A DNA stretch of 64,000 nucleotides from JBHOQS01 sp042408875 (GTDB taxonomy: Bacteria; Chloroflexota; UBA11872; JBHOQS01). Position 1 is the stretch's first letter, and every line of letters starts with the position of its first letter. The position numbers and the translations under genes are program-made. The notes beneath the pieces were generated by a model. It was not told the origin of the DNA. It did no database searches and was given only the letters and a program-made list of their open reading frames with translations. The stretch covers positions 1 through 64,000 of the forward strand of contig JBHOQS010000014.1 in the NCBI GenBank assembly GCA_042408875.1, in the 5' to 3' direction. Positions 52,724 through 61,458 of the stretch are shown in pieces.

Positions 52724-52962
52724 AGTCGCGTTCTCCTGGCCCGCTGGATCTCTCAACTGTATCTGCCATCCAGGACAGGCGATCCCTGGCAGGCTATTGT
52801 AGGTGATCTATATATGCATATGCACCGGCAATCCGTACAGCATGGGGTCTGTGCGGTCCGGGGCGGTCTCCCCGCCGGACCGTGCTGACGCCGGTGGGAC
52901 TGGTAGAGTATACTGGGTCCACCAGCATGGCATGCCCAGGGTATGCGGCGGCGAGAGAGACG

Positions 52963-53751
52963 ATGCCCAAGCTGTTCGCCTTGTTTGATTGCAACTGTAT
53001 GGTTGGGCGCTCCCCGGTGCGGCAGCCGGACGCCTTTTTCACCGTCGCCGGCCTGCTCGAGGAGATGGACCGCCTGGGCATCGAGCAGGCGCTCATCTCC
53101 TCGAGCATCGCGCAGCACTACGACCCGGCCACCGGCAACCGACTGCTGCTCGAGGAACTGGACGCTGCGGGCAGGCCGGAGCGCTTGCACGCCTGCTGGG
53201 TCTTGTTGCCGCATGCCACGCACGAGATGGGCGTGGACAGCGCCGAGGTGCTGGTGGAGCGCATGCTGGCGGCCGGGGTTCGGGCCGCGCGGCTCTTTCC
53301 CACGCAGCATCGCTTCTCTCTCAGTGACTGGTGCACCGGCCCGCTGATGCGCGCCCTCGAGCGCCACCGCGTCCCGGTGTTCATCGACTTCGGCAATGTG
53401 CACTGGAGCGACTGCAATACGGATTGGGACGCCCTCTACCGCCTGCTGAAGGATCATGCCCGGCTGCCAGTCGTGCTGGTGCACGAGGGCGTTGGCTCAG
53501 ACCGATATCTCTACCCGCTGATGGAAGCCTTTCCTGACTTACTGATCGAAACATCATACTACCAACCGCACCGCGGCATCGAGGCGATCTGCCGGCGCTT
53601 CGGCCACGAACGGCTGCTGTTCGGCACCGGCATGCCAGTCTGGGCGCCTGGCCCGGCTATTAGCATGCTCGCCTACGCCGATATCTCCGATGAGGCCCGC
53701 CGCGCCATTGGGAGCGAGAACCTGCGCCGGCTGCTAGGAGCGGTCTCATGA
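52963..53751 (+). CDS. Amidohydrolase-related TIM-barrel protein
   Basis: A 262-residue member of the amidohydrolase_2 superfamily: it opens LFALFDCNCMVGRSPVRQPD and has 'VRAARLFPTQHRFSLSDW', 'VFIDFGNVHWSDCNTDWDAL' and 'LIETSYYQPHRGIEAICRRF' with 'LLFGTGMPVWAPG'. The usual D-x-H-x-H metal motif at the first strand is replaced by D-C-N-C, and several other His ligands are missing, so it may be metal-free or non-catalytic. Its stop overlaps the start of the next amidohydrolase (ATGA). ATG 52963 fits homology; ATG 52930 is possible. Confidence 0.75.
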   Translation: MPKLFALFDCNCMVGRSPVRQPDAFFTVAGLLEEMDRLGIEQALISSSIAQHYDPATGNRLLLEELDAAGRPERLHACWVLLPHATHEMGVDSAEVLVERMLAAGVRAARLFPTQHRFSLSDWCTGPLMRALERHRVPVFIDFGNVHWSDCNTDWDALYRLLKDHARLPVVLVHEGVGSDRYLYPLMEAFPDLLIETSYYQPHRGIEAICRRFGHERLLFGTGMPVWAPGPAISMLAYADISDEARRAIGSENLRRLLGAVS

Positions 53752-54572
53752 GCGGAATGGCTGCACCTGCCGGCTCGGACTCAGAACTGCTGCGCCGCGG
53801 CCGGCTCGGGGAGCGGCTCGACGGCGTACTGGTGATTGATATCCATGTGCATCTCGGCCCAGCCGACCGGCTGCACATCTCGTTTAACGATGCTGCCGGG
53901 CTGGTGCGTGCCATGGATCGCGCTGGCATCGACCGGGCGTGTCTCTTTGCGGGGGCCGGCATCGGCTCTGACTACCGCCTCGGGAACGATCTCACGGCTC
54001 GCGCGGCGCAAGAGTTTCCCGAGCGCTTCATTCCCTTCGCCGTCTTCAATCCGAACTACGCGGAGGATATCCCTAGCGAGATCGAACGCTGCTTTAGCAC
54101 GCTGGGCATGCGCGGCATTAAGCTGCACACAGGTTTCCATCAGTACCCTGCCAACGGCCCCAACTACCACCCGGTGTTCGAGTACGCCAATGCCCATGGC
54201 CTGCTGGTGATCAGCCACGGCTGGGGTGGCCCGGGCGCGCTGGAGCGTCTGGCCAGGGCATACCCTAATGTCACTTGCGTGGTGGCACATGCCGGAGGGA
54301 ATTGGGATGGCCGTCTTCCCACAGAGGCGATCCAGGCGGCCCGTCGGCTAGAGAACGTGTACCTTGACCTGGCGTCGTCAATAGTACCGTACGGCGGCCT
54401 GGAGCGGGCGGTCGAGCTGGTTGGCGCTGAAAAACTCCTCTACGGCTCCGATATGCCCTGGATGGACTCCGCCTATCAGCTCGGGCGGGTGCTCTTCGCC
54501 AGGATCACAGACCGTGAAAAGGAGCTGATCCTGGGGCTGAACGCGCAGCAGTTGCTGAAGCTGGAGAAGTGA
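53748..54572 (+). CDS. Amidohydrolase family protein (lactonase/decarboxylase type)
   Basis: A 274-residue amidohydrolase_2 protein with a complete metal site: D-I-H-V-H at residues 31-35, 'GIKLHTGFHQYPANG', 'LLVISHGWGGPGALERLA', 'TCVVAHAGGNWDG' and 'KLLYGSDMPWMD'. The family includes fucono- and other sugar lactonases and non-oxidative decarboxylases. Coupled to the preceding variant protein, with which it may form a heteromer. Next to a fucosidase and an ApnL-like gene, lactone hydrolysis is a reasonable inference. Confidence 0.83.
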   Translation: MSGMAAPAGSDSELLRRGRLGERLDGVLVIDIHVHLGPADRLHISFNDAAGLVRAMDRAGIDRACLFAGAGIGSDYRLGNDLTARAAQEFPERFIPFAVFNPNYAEDIPSEIERCFSTLGMRGIKLHTGFHQYPANGPNYHPVFEYANAHGLLVISHGWGGPGALERLARAYPNVTCVVAHAGGNWDGRLPTEAIQAARRLENVYLDLASSIVPYGGLERAVELVGAEKLLYGSDMPWMDSAYQLGRVLFARITDREKELILGLNAQQLLKLEK

Positions 54573-54589
54573 GGGGCCCTCACCCCCGG

Positions 54590-54616
54590 CCCCTCTCCCG
54601 CAGCGCGGGAGAGGGG
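54590..54616 (+). terminator. 12-bp GC hairpin after the amidohydrolase pair
   Basis: CCCCTCTCCCGC, AGC, GCGGGAGAGGGG: a perfect stem starting 18 bp past the stop. It sits in a CCCTCACCCCCGGCCCCTCT context that I associate with dispersed repeats in Chloroflexota genomes. No T-run. Confidence 0.6.
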
Positions 54617-54679
54617 GGTAGTGACACTGGCTGGAGCAGAGGGCAGTGAAAGCCCGTGTTTTTTAACCAGGAGGTCGCA

Positions 54680-56020
54680 ATGATGTCGCGAGTCGTCGTG
54701 ACACGGCGGGAGATGCTTGGGGCGGTGCTCGCCGGCATGCCGCTAGTCAGCGCCTGTGCGCGGCGTGCGGAGGCGCCTGGGTTGCGCCAGCGGCGTGGCC
54801 CGGGGACTGTGATATGGACAAGCTGGGCCACCGACGATCTGGGCAAGAACCGTGTACAGGAGCAGGCGGATCTGTTTATGCAAGAGTACCCGGAGATCAA
54901 GGTCGACATCCAGAACTATCCGAGCAGCGGGTATATCGATAAGGTCGTTGCTCTGCTAGCTGCCGGCACTGGACCTGATGTCTTCAGGGCGAACCCGAAC
55001 TCTGCCATCGCCATGCTCGGCCACGTGCAGGAGCTTGACGGGCTGCTGGCGAAGGAGAAGGGCACCTGGTGGGGCAGTAAGGATGTGAAACCTGGGGTGA
55101 TGGACTGGGGCCGCTACCGCGGCAAGATGCTTGGCTTTCCTATGGGCACCGGCGCCTATTACGCCCTTCACATCAACAAAGATATCTTCGACAAGGCTGG
55201 CATACCGTATCCCCCGGAAAAGTATAACGATCCATCCTGGACCTTCGATCGCGTGCTCGAGCTGGCCAGAGCGATGACCGTACGCTCCGGCGATAGCCTT
55301 GCCGAGCAACTGGGCATCGACCGCGGTATGAGCTGGTCCTATCTTCATCCAGTGGTGATGAGCTGGGGCGGCGAATTCTTCGATGAGAACAGCGGCGAGT
55401 TCAGATGGCACGAGCCGGCAGCCACCGACGCCATCCAGTGGATGGCCGACCTCCTGAACAAACACCGCGTGGCCCCCACGCCCGATGATGCGCGGGCCGG
55501 CGTAGGGAACTTCGTAAACGGCAGGCTGGCGATCCGCTGGTCAACGTTTAATCTGGCTATGTACCTGATCAACGACGTCGGGGATCGCTTTCGGTGGGAT
55601 GTCGCGCCGCCGCCTCGCCTCGGTACCCGCCCACCGCGGCTGTGGTTCTACGTAAGCTGGTGGGTGCTGAACAAGGGCACCCGCAACCTGGAGGATGCCT
55701 TCCTGTTTGACTACTGGGTGAGCGGGCCGAAGGGCGAGCGGGTCTCGGTCGAGTATGCCTGGAGCATCCCGCACTTCTACAGCCTCGACGCGAAGCTTGG
55801 CCTCCGCATGGGCCAGAAGAAGAACCTGTCCGTTGCGCTGGACTGCCTGAATTACGTGGCGAAGTCGCGGCCTGAGCTAAACCGTGGCTACGACGAGGCG
55901 CTGCGGGTGCTCGGACCGGCCCTGGCCCAGGTGGCGAACGGTGAGACTACGGCCAAGCAGGCGATGCAGCAGATCAAGCCGGAGATGGACCGGCTGCTCC
56001 GCGCCGGCCTCGAGAAGTGA
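54680..56020 (+). CDS. ABC sugar transporter substrate-binding lipoprotein
   Basis: A 446-residue family-1 binding protein: Tat/lipoprotein signal 'TRREMLGAVLAGMPLVSAC', then 'TVIWTSWATDDLGKNRVQEQ', 'YPSSGYIDKVVALLAAGTGP' and 'GFPMGTGAYYALHINKDIFD'. It captures an oligosaccharide outside the cell. AGGAGGT precedes ATG 54680. No permease follows on this strand; it may share the pair at 56216-58255, which has its own binding protein. Confidence 0.9.
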   Translation: MMSRVVVTRREMLGAVLAGMPLVSACARRAEAPGLRQRRGPGTVIWTSWATDDLGKNRVQEQADLFMQEYPEIKVDIQNYPSSGYIDKVVALLAAGTGPDVFRANPNSAIAMLGHVQELDGLLAKEKGTWWGSKDVKPGVMDWGRYRGKMLGFPMGTGAYYALHINKDIFDKAGIPYPPEKYNDPSWTFDRVLELARAMTVRSGDSLAEQLGIDRGMSWSYLHPVVMSWGGEFFDENSGEFRWHEPAATDAIQWMADLLNKHRVAPTPDDARAGVGNFVNGRLAIRWSTFNLAMYLINDVGDRFRWDVAPPPRLGTRPPRLWFYVSWWVLNKGTRNLEDAFLFDYWVSGPKGERVSVEYAWSIPHFYSLDAKLGLRMGQKKNLSVALDCLNYVAKSRPELNRGYDEALRVLGPALAQVANGETTAKQAMQQIKPEMDRLLRAGLEK

Positions 56021-56215
56021 GCGGCGCGAGCGCATCGATCATGTACGCCCGCCGCCTCACCCGGCTGTGCTCTGGGTACCCTGCCTGAAAGCAAGCTGTA
56101 TGGCGCGGGTCCTGGCCTTGCAGGAAGTGCGTTGTGCCGGACAAGACGAATCCTTCAGCGTGCGGCAGCATCACCGCAGCCATCGGTGGGTCTCGCCGAA
56201 GCGATGGCAGGACCG

Positions 56216-57262
56216 CTACCCCTTAATCCCGGTGAGGGTGATGCCGCGAATGAACGTCCGCTGGGCAAAGAAGAAGACGATGATCACCGGGAAGGTGATC
56301 AGCACCGACGCGGCCATCAGCATGGCCCACTCAACATCGAACTCCGAGCGGAACTGCTGCAAGCCCAGGGACAGGGTGTAGAGCTCCTTGCGATTGAGGT
56401 AGATCAACGGGCCGAGGAAGTCCCGCCAGGCGCGTAAGAACTCGAAGACGATCACCGTGGCCAGGGCCGGCTTTGCCAGCGGCAGCATAATATTCCAGTA
56501 GATGCGGAACTCGCTGGCGCCGTCGATGCGCGCCGCGTCGGTCAACTCCTGCGGGATGGTCATGAAGAACTGCCGCAAGAGGAAGATGTAGAACGCGCCA
56601 CCCAGCCAGTGCGGGACAATGAGCGGCAGCGGCGTGCCGACCCAGCCCAGGGTCCGGAACACTAGGAAGAGTGGGATCAGTGTCACCTGGTACGGCAGGA
56701 ACAGCGTGGCCAAGGTCAAGCCGAAGAGAATGTTGCGGCCCGGCCAGGGAATGCGTGCCAGGCTATAGGCCACCGGCGGACAGGAGACGAACACCCCCAG
56801 CGCCGCCAGCACGGCGATCACCAGGGTGTTCCGTAAATACGTGAAGAACGGGATGAACTGCACTGCCCGCGGGTAGTTCTCCCAGACAAGCCGGTCCCAG
56901 ACATCGGGCGCCTGGAAGGGCAGCCAGAGCGGCGGGATATGGTAGATGGCTGTCTTGGGCTTCAATGACGTGGCCACCATCCACCAGAACGGCATCAGGA
57001 ACGTCAGGCCGACGGTGATCAGAAAGGTGTGCAGCAGGATACGCAGGATCAGCCGGCCCTGCGGGGTGCGGTGCCAGGCCGTCACCACCACGCGCCGGCC
57101 GGCAGGCACCGCCGCTGCCTGGCCCGGCGAGAGCGCTACAGACTGTTGTGCGCCGCCGTGCGGGGCCGGCACCGGCCGGGGCGCCATGCCGGGGCGCCCC
57201 GGCGCCTGGAGCCGCCCGGACCGGTTGTGAAGATACAGACGGAGGCGTGCCAGTGCTCGCAT
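56216..57262 (-). CDS. ABC sugar transporter permease (MalG type)
   Basis: A 348-residue membrane protein with six helices and the EAA loop 'IPQELTDAARIDGASEFRIY' followed by 'WNIMLPLAKPALATV'. The first 65 residues are a Pro/Ala/Gly-rich cytoplasmic extension absent from typical MalG proteins. It forms a heterodimeric channel with the gene at 57293-58255, 30 bp upstream. No ATPase gene is in the cluster, so a shared MsmK-like ATPase elsewhere is expected. Confidence 0.9.
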   Translation of the reverse strand: MRALARLRLYLHNRSGRLQAPGRPGMAPRPVPAPHGGAQQSVALSPGQAAAVPAGRRVVVTAWHRTPQGRLILRILLHTFLITVGLTFLMPFWWMVATSLKPKTAIYHIPPLWLPFQAPDVWDRLVWENYPRAVQFIPFFTYLRNTLVIAVLAALGVFVSCPPVAYSLARIPWPGRNILFGLTLATLFLPYQVTLIPLFLVFRTLGWVGTPLPLIVPHWLGGAFYIFLLRQFFMTIPQELTDAARIDGASEFRIYWNIMLPLAKPALATVIVFEFLRAWRDFLGPLIYLNRKELYTLSLGLQQFRSEFDVEWAMLMAASVLITFPVIIVFFFAQRTFIRGITLTGIKG

Positions 57263-57292
57263 AATGGTGTCCTGACTAGCTGGTGCAGATAC

Positions 57293-58255
57293 CTAGCGTG
57301 CTTCCCCGCCGTAGTAGACCCACCGCGCCGAGGTGCGAAAGATGATCACGGTGAGGACCAGCACGGCCATGAACATGAGCCAGGCCATGGCCGAGGCCAC
57401 GCCAAACTTGAAGAACACGAATGCCTGGCGGTACAGCAGCATCGAGTAGAACATCAGCGCGTTGGCCGGCGTGCCTAAGCCGCCCGTCAGCACGTAGGGA
57501 ATAGTGAAGAACTGGAGCGTGCCGATCAGGCTGGTAATGAGATTGAAGAAAATCACCGGCGTGATCATCGGAATAGTGACGTTCCACAGCCGCTGCCACC
57601 AGTTCGCCCCATCTACTGCCGCGGCGTCGTAGAGGTCCTGAGGCACGTCCTGCAGCCCGGCCAGGTAGATCAGCATGTTCTGACCGGCCAGCCAGAGATT
57701 GAGCAGCACCAGGGTCGGCTTGGCCCACACCTGGCTGGCCAGCCAGCCGGGGCCGGCGATGGGATGACCCAGCAGCTTTGGAATGAACTCGATGAGAGTA
57801 TTCACCGTGCCATATTGGGGGTTAAACATCTGCACCCAGACGATGGAGAGGGCGACGTCCGGTACCAGCACCGGCAAGAAGTAGATGGTGCGGTAGATCG
57901 CCTGGCCGCGGATATTCAAGTTCAGCAGCAACGCCAGCATCAGCGCCCAGACGATGCCGAGCGGGATCGCCACGACGGCGTAATACAGTGTGTTATAAAC
58001 GCTGGTCCAGAACACTGGATCCTGGCCGCTCAGCATGAAGGTGTAATTCTCCAGGCCGACGAAGCGCGCTGCCTGGAGGCCATTGTAATCGTGGAAGCTA
58101 AAGTAGAATGCTGCGGCAATCGGATATGCGTAAAAGAGTAGCAGACCGGCGATCCATGGCGAGGCGAAGAGTAACCCGGCAATGGTATTCCGCACCGTTG
58201 TTGGGCTAATCCGTCGCGCTTGTGCCCGCACTGCCACCGAGGCAAGTTCAGCCAT
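57293..58255 (-). CDS. ABC sugar transporter permease (MalF type)
   Basis: A 320-residue membrane protein: 'GLLFASPWIAGLLLFYAYPI', 'VYNTLYYAVVAIPLGIVWAL' and EAA loop 'LQDVPQDLYDAAAVDGANWW'. It partners the MalG-type protein. It lies 81 bp after the binding-protein gene, separated by a strong hairpin. Confidence 0.92.
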   Translation of the reverse strand: MAELASVAVRAQARRISPTTVRNTIAGLLFASPWIAGLLLFYAYPIAAAFYFSFHDYNGLQAARFVGLENYTFMLSGQDPVFWTSVYNTLYYAVVAIPLGIVWALMLALLLNLNIRGQAIYRTIYFLPVLVPDVALSIVWVQMFNPQYGTVNTLIEFIPKLLGHPIAGPGWLASQVWAKPTLVLLNLWLAGQNMLIYLAGLQDVPQDLYDAAAVDGANWWQRLWNVTIPMITPVIFFNLITSLIGTLQFFTIPYVLTGGLGTPANALMFYSMLLYRQAFVFFKFGVASAMAWLMFMAVLVLTVIIFRTSARWVYYGGEAR

Positions 58256-58280
58256 GCAAATGCTCCTCTATCTGGAGGCC

Positions 58281-58318
58281 CCGAGTGGGTGCAGAGGCAA
58301 GCTTCTGCACCCACTCGG
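58281..58318 (-). terminator. 15-bp perfect hairpin between binding-protein and permease genes
   Basis: CCGAGTGGGTGCAGA (58281-58295), 8-base loop, exact complement (58304-58318), 19 bp past the binding-protein stop. In many sugar ABC operons such a hairpin stabilises the binding-protein messenger and lowers permease expression; that role is inferred here. Confidence 0.65.
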
Positions 58319-58336
58319 CGAGCACGGCAAGAGGTC

Positions 58337-59725
58337 TTATTTCGAGAACTTCGCCAGCTCTCGATTGACGCGCTCGGTGACGCCATCGAGGAGCTGCTTG
58401 GGCGTGCCCTTGCCGTGGATAGCATCGTCGGTGGCAGTCGCCAGCTCCGTCCAGAGCATCTGGCCCACAGGAATGTTCGGACGGAACCGTACGATATCCT
58501 TCAAGGCCAGGAACTTGCGCCAGCGCGGATCAGTACTCTGGAACTGCTTCTCATCGAAAAGCGATAGCAGCGTGGGCACGCGGGTGAGGGCCTGGACATA
58601 GATCTTCTGTCCCTCAGTGGCCCACCATTTGGCAAAGACCCAGGCCTGATCCTTGTTCTTAACCCCACGTGGCAGCACGATGCTCCAACCGCCGCCCCAG
58701 CTCGACGTGCGCGGCCCGCCCGGCGCCTGGGGCAGTTCAACCACGTCAAACTGCTGGAACTGCTCGGGCTTCATGTAGTTCTTGAAGATAGCGATCTGCC
58801 AATCGCCATCGGCGACCATGCTGAGCAGGCCGTTTACGAAGGCGTGCTGGTCGTTCCCCTGGAAGCCTGTCTGGGAGCGGAAGGCGGCGGTGAAGTTGTC
58901 GACCGTCTCGATGCCGTACTTCTGGGCATACGAGACCATCCAGGTAAGGGCCTGCACGATCTTGGGATCGTTGGCCGTGACCTTATTCGCCTTGGCGTCG
59001 TAGAACTCGCCGCCCCACAGCCAGCCCCACGTGTAGAGCCAGCCCTGGTACGCCCACGGCACGAAGCCCATCCGGCTGAACTTCGCCCCGTCACGCCTGG
59101 TTAGCTTCTCGGCCATTTCGTCCAGCTCGGCGATGGTCTTCGGCGGCTTGTTCGGGTCGAGGCCGGCTTCCTGGAAGTGGGCCTTGTTGTAATACAGCAT
59201 GCGGAAGTCGGTGGTGAACGGCGTTGCATACAGCTTACCGGCCCAGGTTGCCTCGTCCCAGGCTTCCTTCAGGAACATGCTCTGGGTGAAGTTATCCCGC
59301 TTCGCATAATCGCTGATATCGGTCAGGAAGCCCTGCGCAGCCCACGAGGTGACGATGAAGCGGTCGAAGTAGTTCATGTCCGGCGGCGTGCCGGCATTGA
59401 TCGCGGTGAGCAGCTTCTCCGACGCTTGCGTGTTGCCTGAGGTCGCGACCTGGGTGTAGTTGACCTTCAGGCCGGGGTTTGCCTTCTCGAACTCAGGCAA
59501 CAGCGTGTTCTGGAGCAGTTGCCCATCCGGCGCGTTGGGCGCCCAGGGAGTCCAGAACTCCAGCGTCACCTGCTTTGCCCCGGTCTGTCCTCCGCTGCCG
59601 GCCTGCCGGCCACCCGCCTGCGGGGTGCAGGCGGCCAGGATCGTTCCAGCAACACCTGCGCTCAACCCACCGACGGCGGCCCGGCGGCTCAGCCGGGTCG
59701 CCGCAATCATAACGATGCGAGACAT
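58337..59725 (-). CDS. ABC sugar transporter substrate-binding lipoprotein
   Basis: A 462-residue family-1 binding protein: signal 'TRLSRRAAVGGLSAGVAGTI' ending with lipobox L-A-A-C, a Gly/Gln linker, then 'KQVTLEFWTPWAPNAPDGQL', 'NPGLKVNYTQVATSGNTQAS', and 'VDNFTAAFRSQTGFQGNDQH'. It feeds the two permeases that follow. ATG 59725 with GGAGAGGAGAAG upstream is preferred. It is only distantly similar to the binding protein at 54680-56020. Confidence 0.92.
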   Translation of the reverse strand: MSRIVMIAATRLSRRAAVGGLSAGVAGTILAACTPQAGGRQAGSGGQTGAKQVTLEFWTPWAPNAPDGQLLQNTLLPEFEKANPGLKVNYTQVATSGNTQASEKLLTAINAGTPPDMNYFDRFIVTSWAAQGFLTDISDYAKRDNFTQSMFLKEAWDEATWAGKLYATPFTTDFRMLYYNKAHFQEAGLDPNKPPKTIAELDEMAEKLTRRDGAKFSRMGFVPWAYQGWLYTWGWLWGGEFYDAKANKVTANDPKIVQALTWMVSYAQKYGIETVDNFTAAFRSQTGFQGNDQHAFVNGLLSMVADGDWQIAIFKNYMKPEQFQQFDVVELPQAPGGPRTSSWGGGWSIVLPRGVKNKDQAWVFAKWWATEGQKIYVQALTRVPTLLSLFDEKQFQSTDPRWRKFLALKDIVRFRPNIPVGQMLWTELATATDDAIHGKGTPKQLLDGVTERVNRELAKFSK

Positions 59726-60094
59726 TGACCTGCTTCTCCTCTCCATGCGAGCTACCAGGTACACCGGTGACATTGCCGCTCGAGCGTCCACGCTGCCTTC
59801 TCGAGCGTCGACACGTTATGTATCGTGGGGGCCCCAGGCCCCCACCCTGGAGTGCACCCTGCATGCCACCTGAGAGATGCCGCCGGCCGGCGGCGTCTCT
59901 GGCAGGCGCTTCAGCGCGGAACATGTCCCGATCACACAAGAGCGGCGGACGCAGATCTGCAGCCGCCGCTGCGTTGCCGGTCTAACCTGGTTTTCGCCCG
60001 CGCTCCAGGCCACTCCCCGTCAGTATACGAAGGTACACGAGGCACTGTCAAAGCGAATTTCGCGCCCCAGTGCTGCGCTCGGTGCGCTGGACCG
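59726..60094. other. 369-bp spacer with two hairpins
   Basis: GTGGGGGCC-CCA-GGCCCCCAC (59825-59845) and a 14-bp palindrome with one mismatch, AGAGATGCCGCCGG / CCGGCGGCGTCTCT (59873-59900). They lie between the isomerase stop and the binding-protein start, so one may end the isomerase messenger. No gene seen. Confidence 0.5.
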
Positions 60095-60886
60095 TCACGC
60101 TTCGTTCCACTGGCGCTTCAGGTACTCCCCGGCGCTGCGCAGCGCTTCAAGCGGCTCACCGACGAGACGGCACTCCAGGCTGAGCGGCCCGTCGTAGCCG
60201 ATCTCTTTGAGCGCACGGAAGCCAGGCCGGAAGTCCAGATGTCCGCGCCCGGGTTGCTCGCGGTTCGAGTCCGCCACATGGACATGGACAAGGTACGCCG
60301 CTGCTTCATGGATACTCACCGGCACCTGGGCCTCCTCGAGTTGCATGTGGAAGAAATCAGCCATGATGCGCAGCGCCGGGCTGCCGATTTCCTGGCACAG
60401 GCGCACGCCGTCGCTGAGCGACCGCAGGAAGCTGGTCTCATACCGGTTGAGCGGCTCAAGCACGAGCTGCACCCCAGCGCGCTCAGCCGCCGGTGCGAGT
60501 TCGTGCAACTGCGCGATGAGCACCCTGCGCTGAAGCTCGTGCGCCGTGAACGCCGGGCTGAGGTCAGGATACTGCGGGGGCTGGTAGAGGGCCAGCAGCA
60601 GGCCTGGCGCGCCGATTTCAGCGGCGATCTCGATACGCTTTAGAGTTGCCTCCAGAGCCTCCCGCCGGGTAGTGCGCTCGAGAGCGACCAGATCGCGCCC
60701 TGGTGCGGCCGGGATAATGCAGGGCCGGATGCTGCTGCCCTGGAAGGCCTGCCTGATCTCCTCGACCGAGAGCTCGTTCACAGAGCGAATAAGCTCGATG
60801 CCGCCATACCCGATCCGTTCCAGGTTCTCCAGCCGCTCGCCCAGTGTGCGCCCCGGGACCATGTTCTCGCGCGTCGCCAGATACAT
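60095..60886 (-). CDS. Sugar phosphate isomerase/epimerase-like TIM-barrel protein
   Basis: A 263-residue xylose-isomerase-like barrel: 'ENLERIGYGGIELIRSVNEL', 'GVQLVLEPLNRYETSFLRSL' with the first metal Glu, 'ALRIMADFFHMQLEE' with the Asp-x-x-His ligands, 'VHVHVADSNREQPGRGHLDF', and 'GPLSLECR' with the last Glu. It should isomerise or epimerise a keto sugar using a divalent metal. First gene of the minus-strand transport run. Confidence 0.88.
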   Translation of the reverse strand: MYLATRENMVPGRTLGERLENLERIGYGGIELIRSVNELSVEEIRQAFQGSSIRPCIIPAAPGRDLVALERTTRREALEATLKRIEIAAEIGAPGLLLALYQPPQYPDLSPAFTAHELQRRVLIAQLHELAPAAERAGVQLVLEPLNRYETSFLRSLSDGVRLCQEIGSPALRIMADFFHMQLEEAQVPVSIHEAAAYLVHVHVADSNREQPGRGHLDFRPGFRALKEIGYDGPLSLECRLVGEPLEALRSAGEYLKRQWNEA

Positions 60887-61287
60887 CGCTGCTCACTCCG
60901 CCTCTTTATCCAGTTTATCAGGATTAATCAGAATTAACCAGAATTAATCAGACGGAATCCACTCAGACTAGAATCAAGGTGAGGAGTAAAAAGTCTACAC
61001 GTGTCACGTAGACTTGAGTTAAGAACTGTCACTTTGCTGAGACAGTTTTCCTCCTATATCAAGATGTCTTCTGAACGCATCACTTGAAAAGAACCCATCG
61101 AAAGGGCGCCTTGAACGCCAGGCCGTACGCATTCGCTATATCACGCGAAGACATCCTCGCTCTCGAGCTCGTGCGCGAGGCAATGCACGGAATGTGCCGC
61201 CGGCCACCGCGCGGTGCCGCGCCAGGCATTCCCGCTCATTATGCCTGCCACGGCAATGCACACCAAATGGGTGCGCTAGACCCTGCG
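60887..61287. promoter_or_regulatory. Spacer with AT-rich repeats and operator-like inverted repeats
   Basis: Bases 60905-60955 repeat ATTAATCAGAATTAACCAGA-like units. Two inverted repeats follow: AAGTCTAC, 9 bases, GTAGACTT (60991-61015) and AACTGTC, 10 bases, GACAGTT (61024-61047). They lie 105-160 bp upstream of the isomerase gene and may be operators of the sugar cluster. No gene is supported here. Confidence 0.45.
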
Positions 61288-61317
61288 TTGACATACCCCC
61301 GTGGGGTATGGTAGGAT
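61288..61317 (+). promoter_or_regulatory. trxA promoter with CsoR/CstR-type operator
   Basis: TTGACA (61288-61293), an 18-bp spacer and TAGGAT (61312-61317). The spacer is a palindrome: CATACCCC-CGT-GGGGTATG (61292-61310), the C-tract/G-tract form bound by CsoR-family repressors (copper, persulfide or formaldehyde sensors). Binding would block polymerase. No CsoR gene is in the window. Confidence 0.6.
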
Positions 61318-61458
61318 TGCTGCGAGCGATAGGGCCGGGCAGGCGTGCGAGTCGCACGCCTGCTCAATGCGGCCATGCGCTCGTAGCCAGGGTTATGCAA
61401 CGGGTGTTAGTACAGGCATCACCTTTGGTACAGGTATTGCCTAAGGAGCAGGGCACTG

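Noticed and set aside
61084..61314. Plus-strand open frame ahead of trxA
   Set aside because: It runs through the promoter and CsoR-type palindrome and shows no homology pattern.
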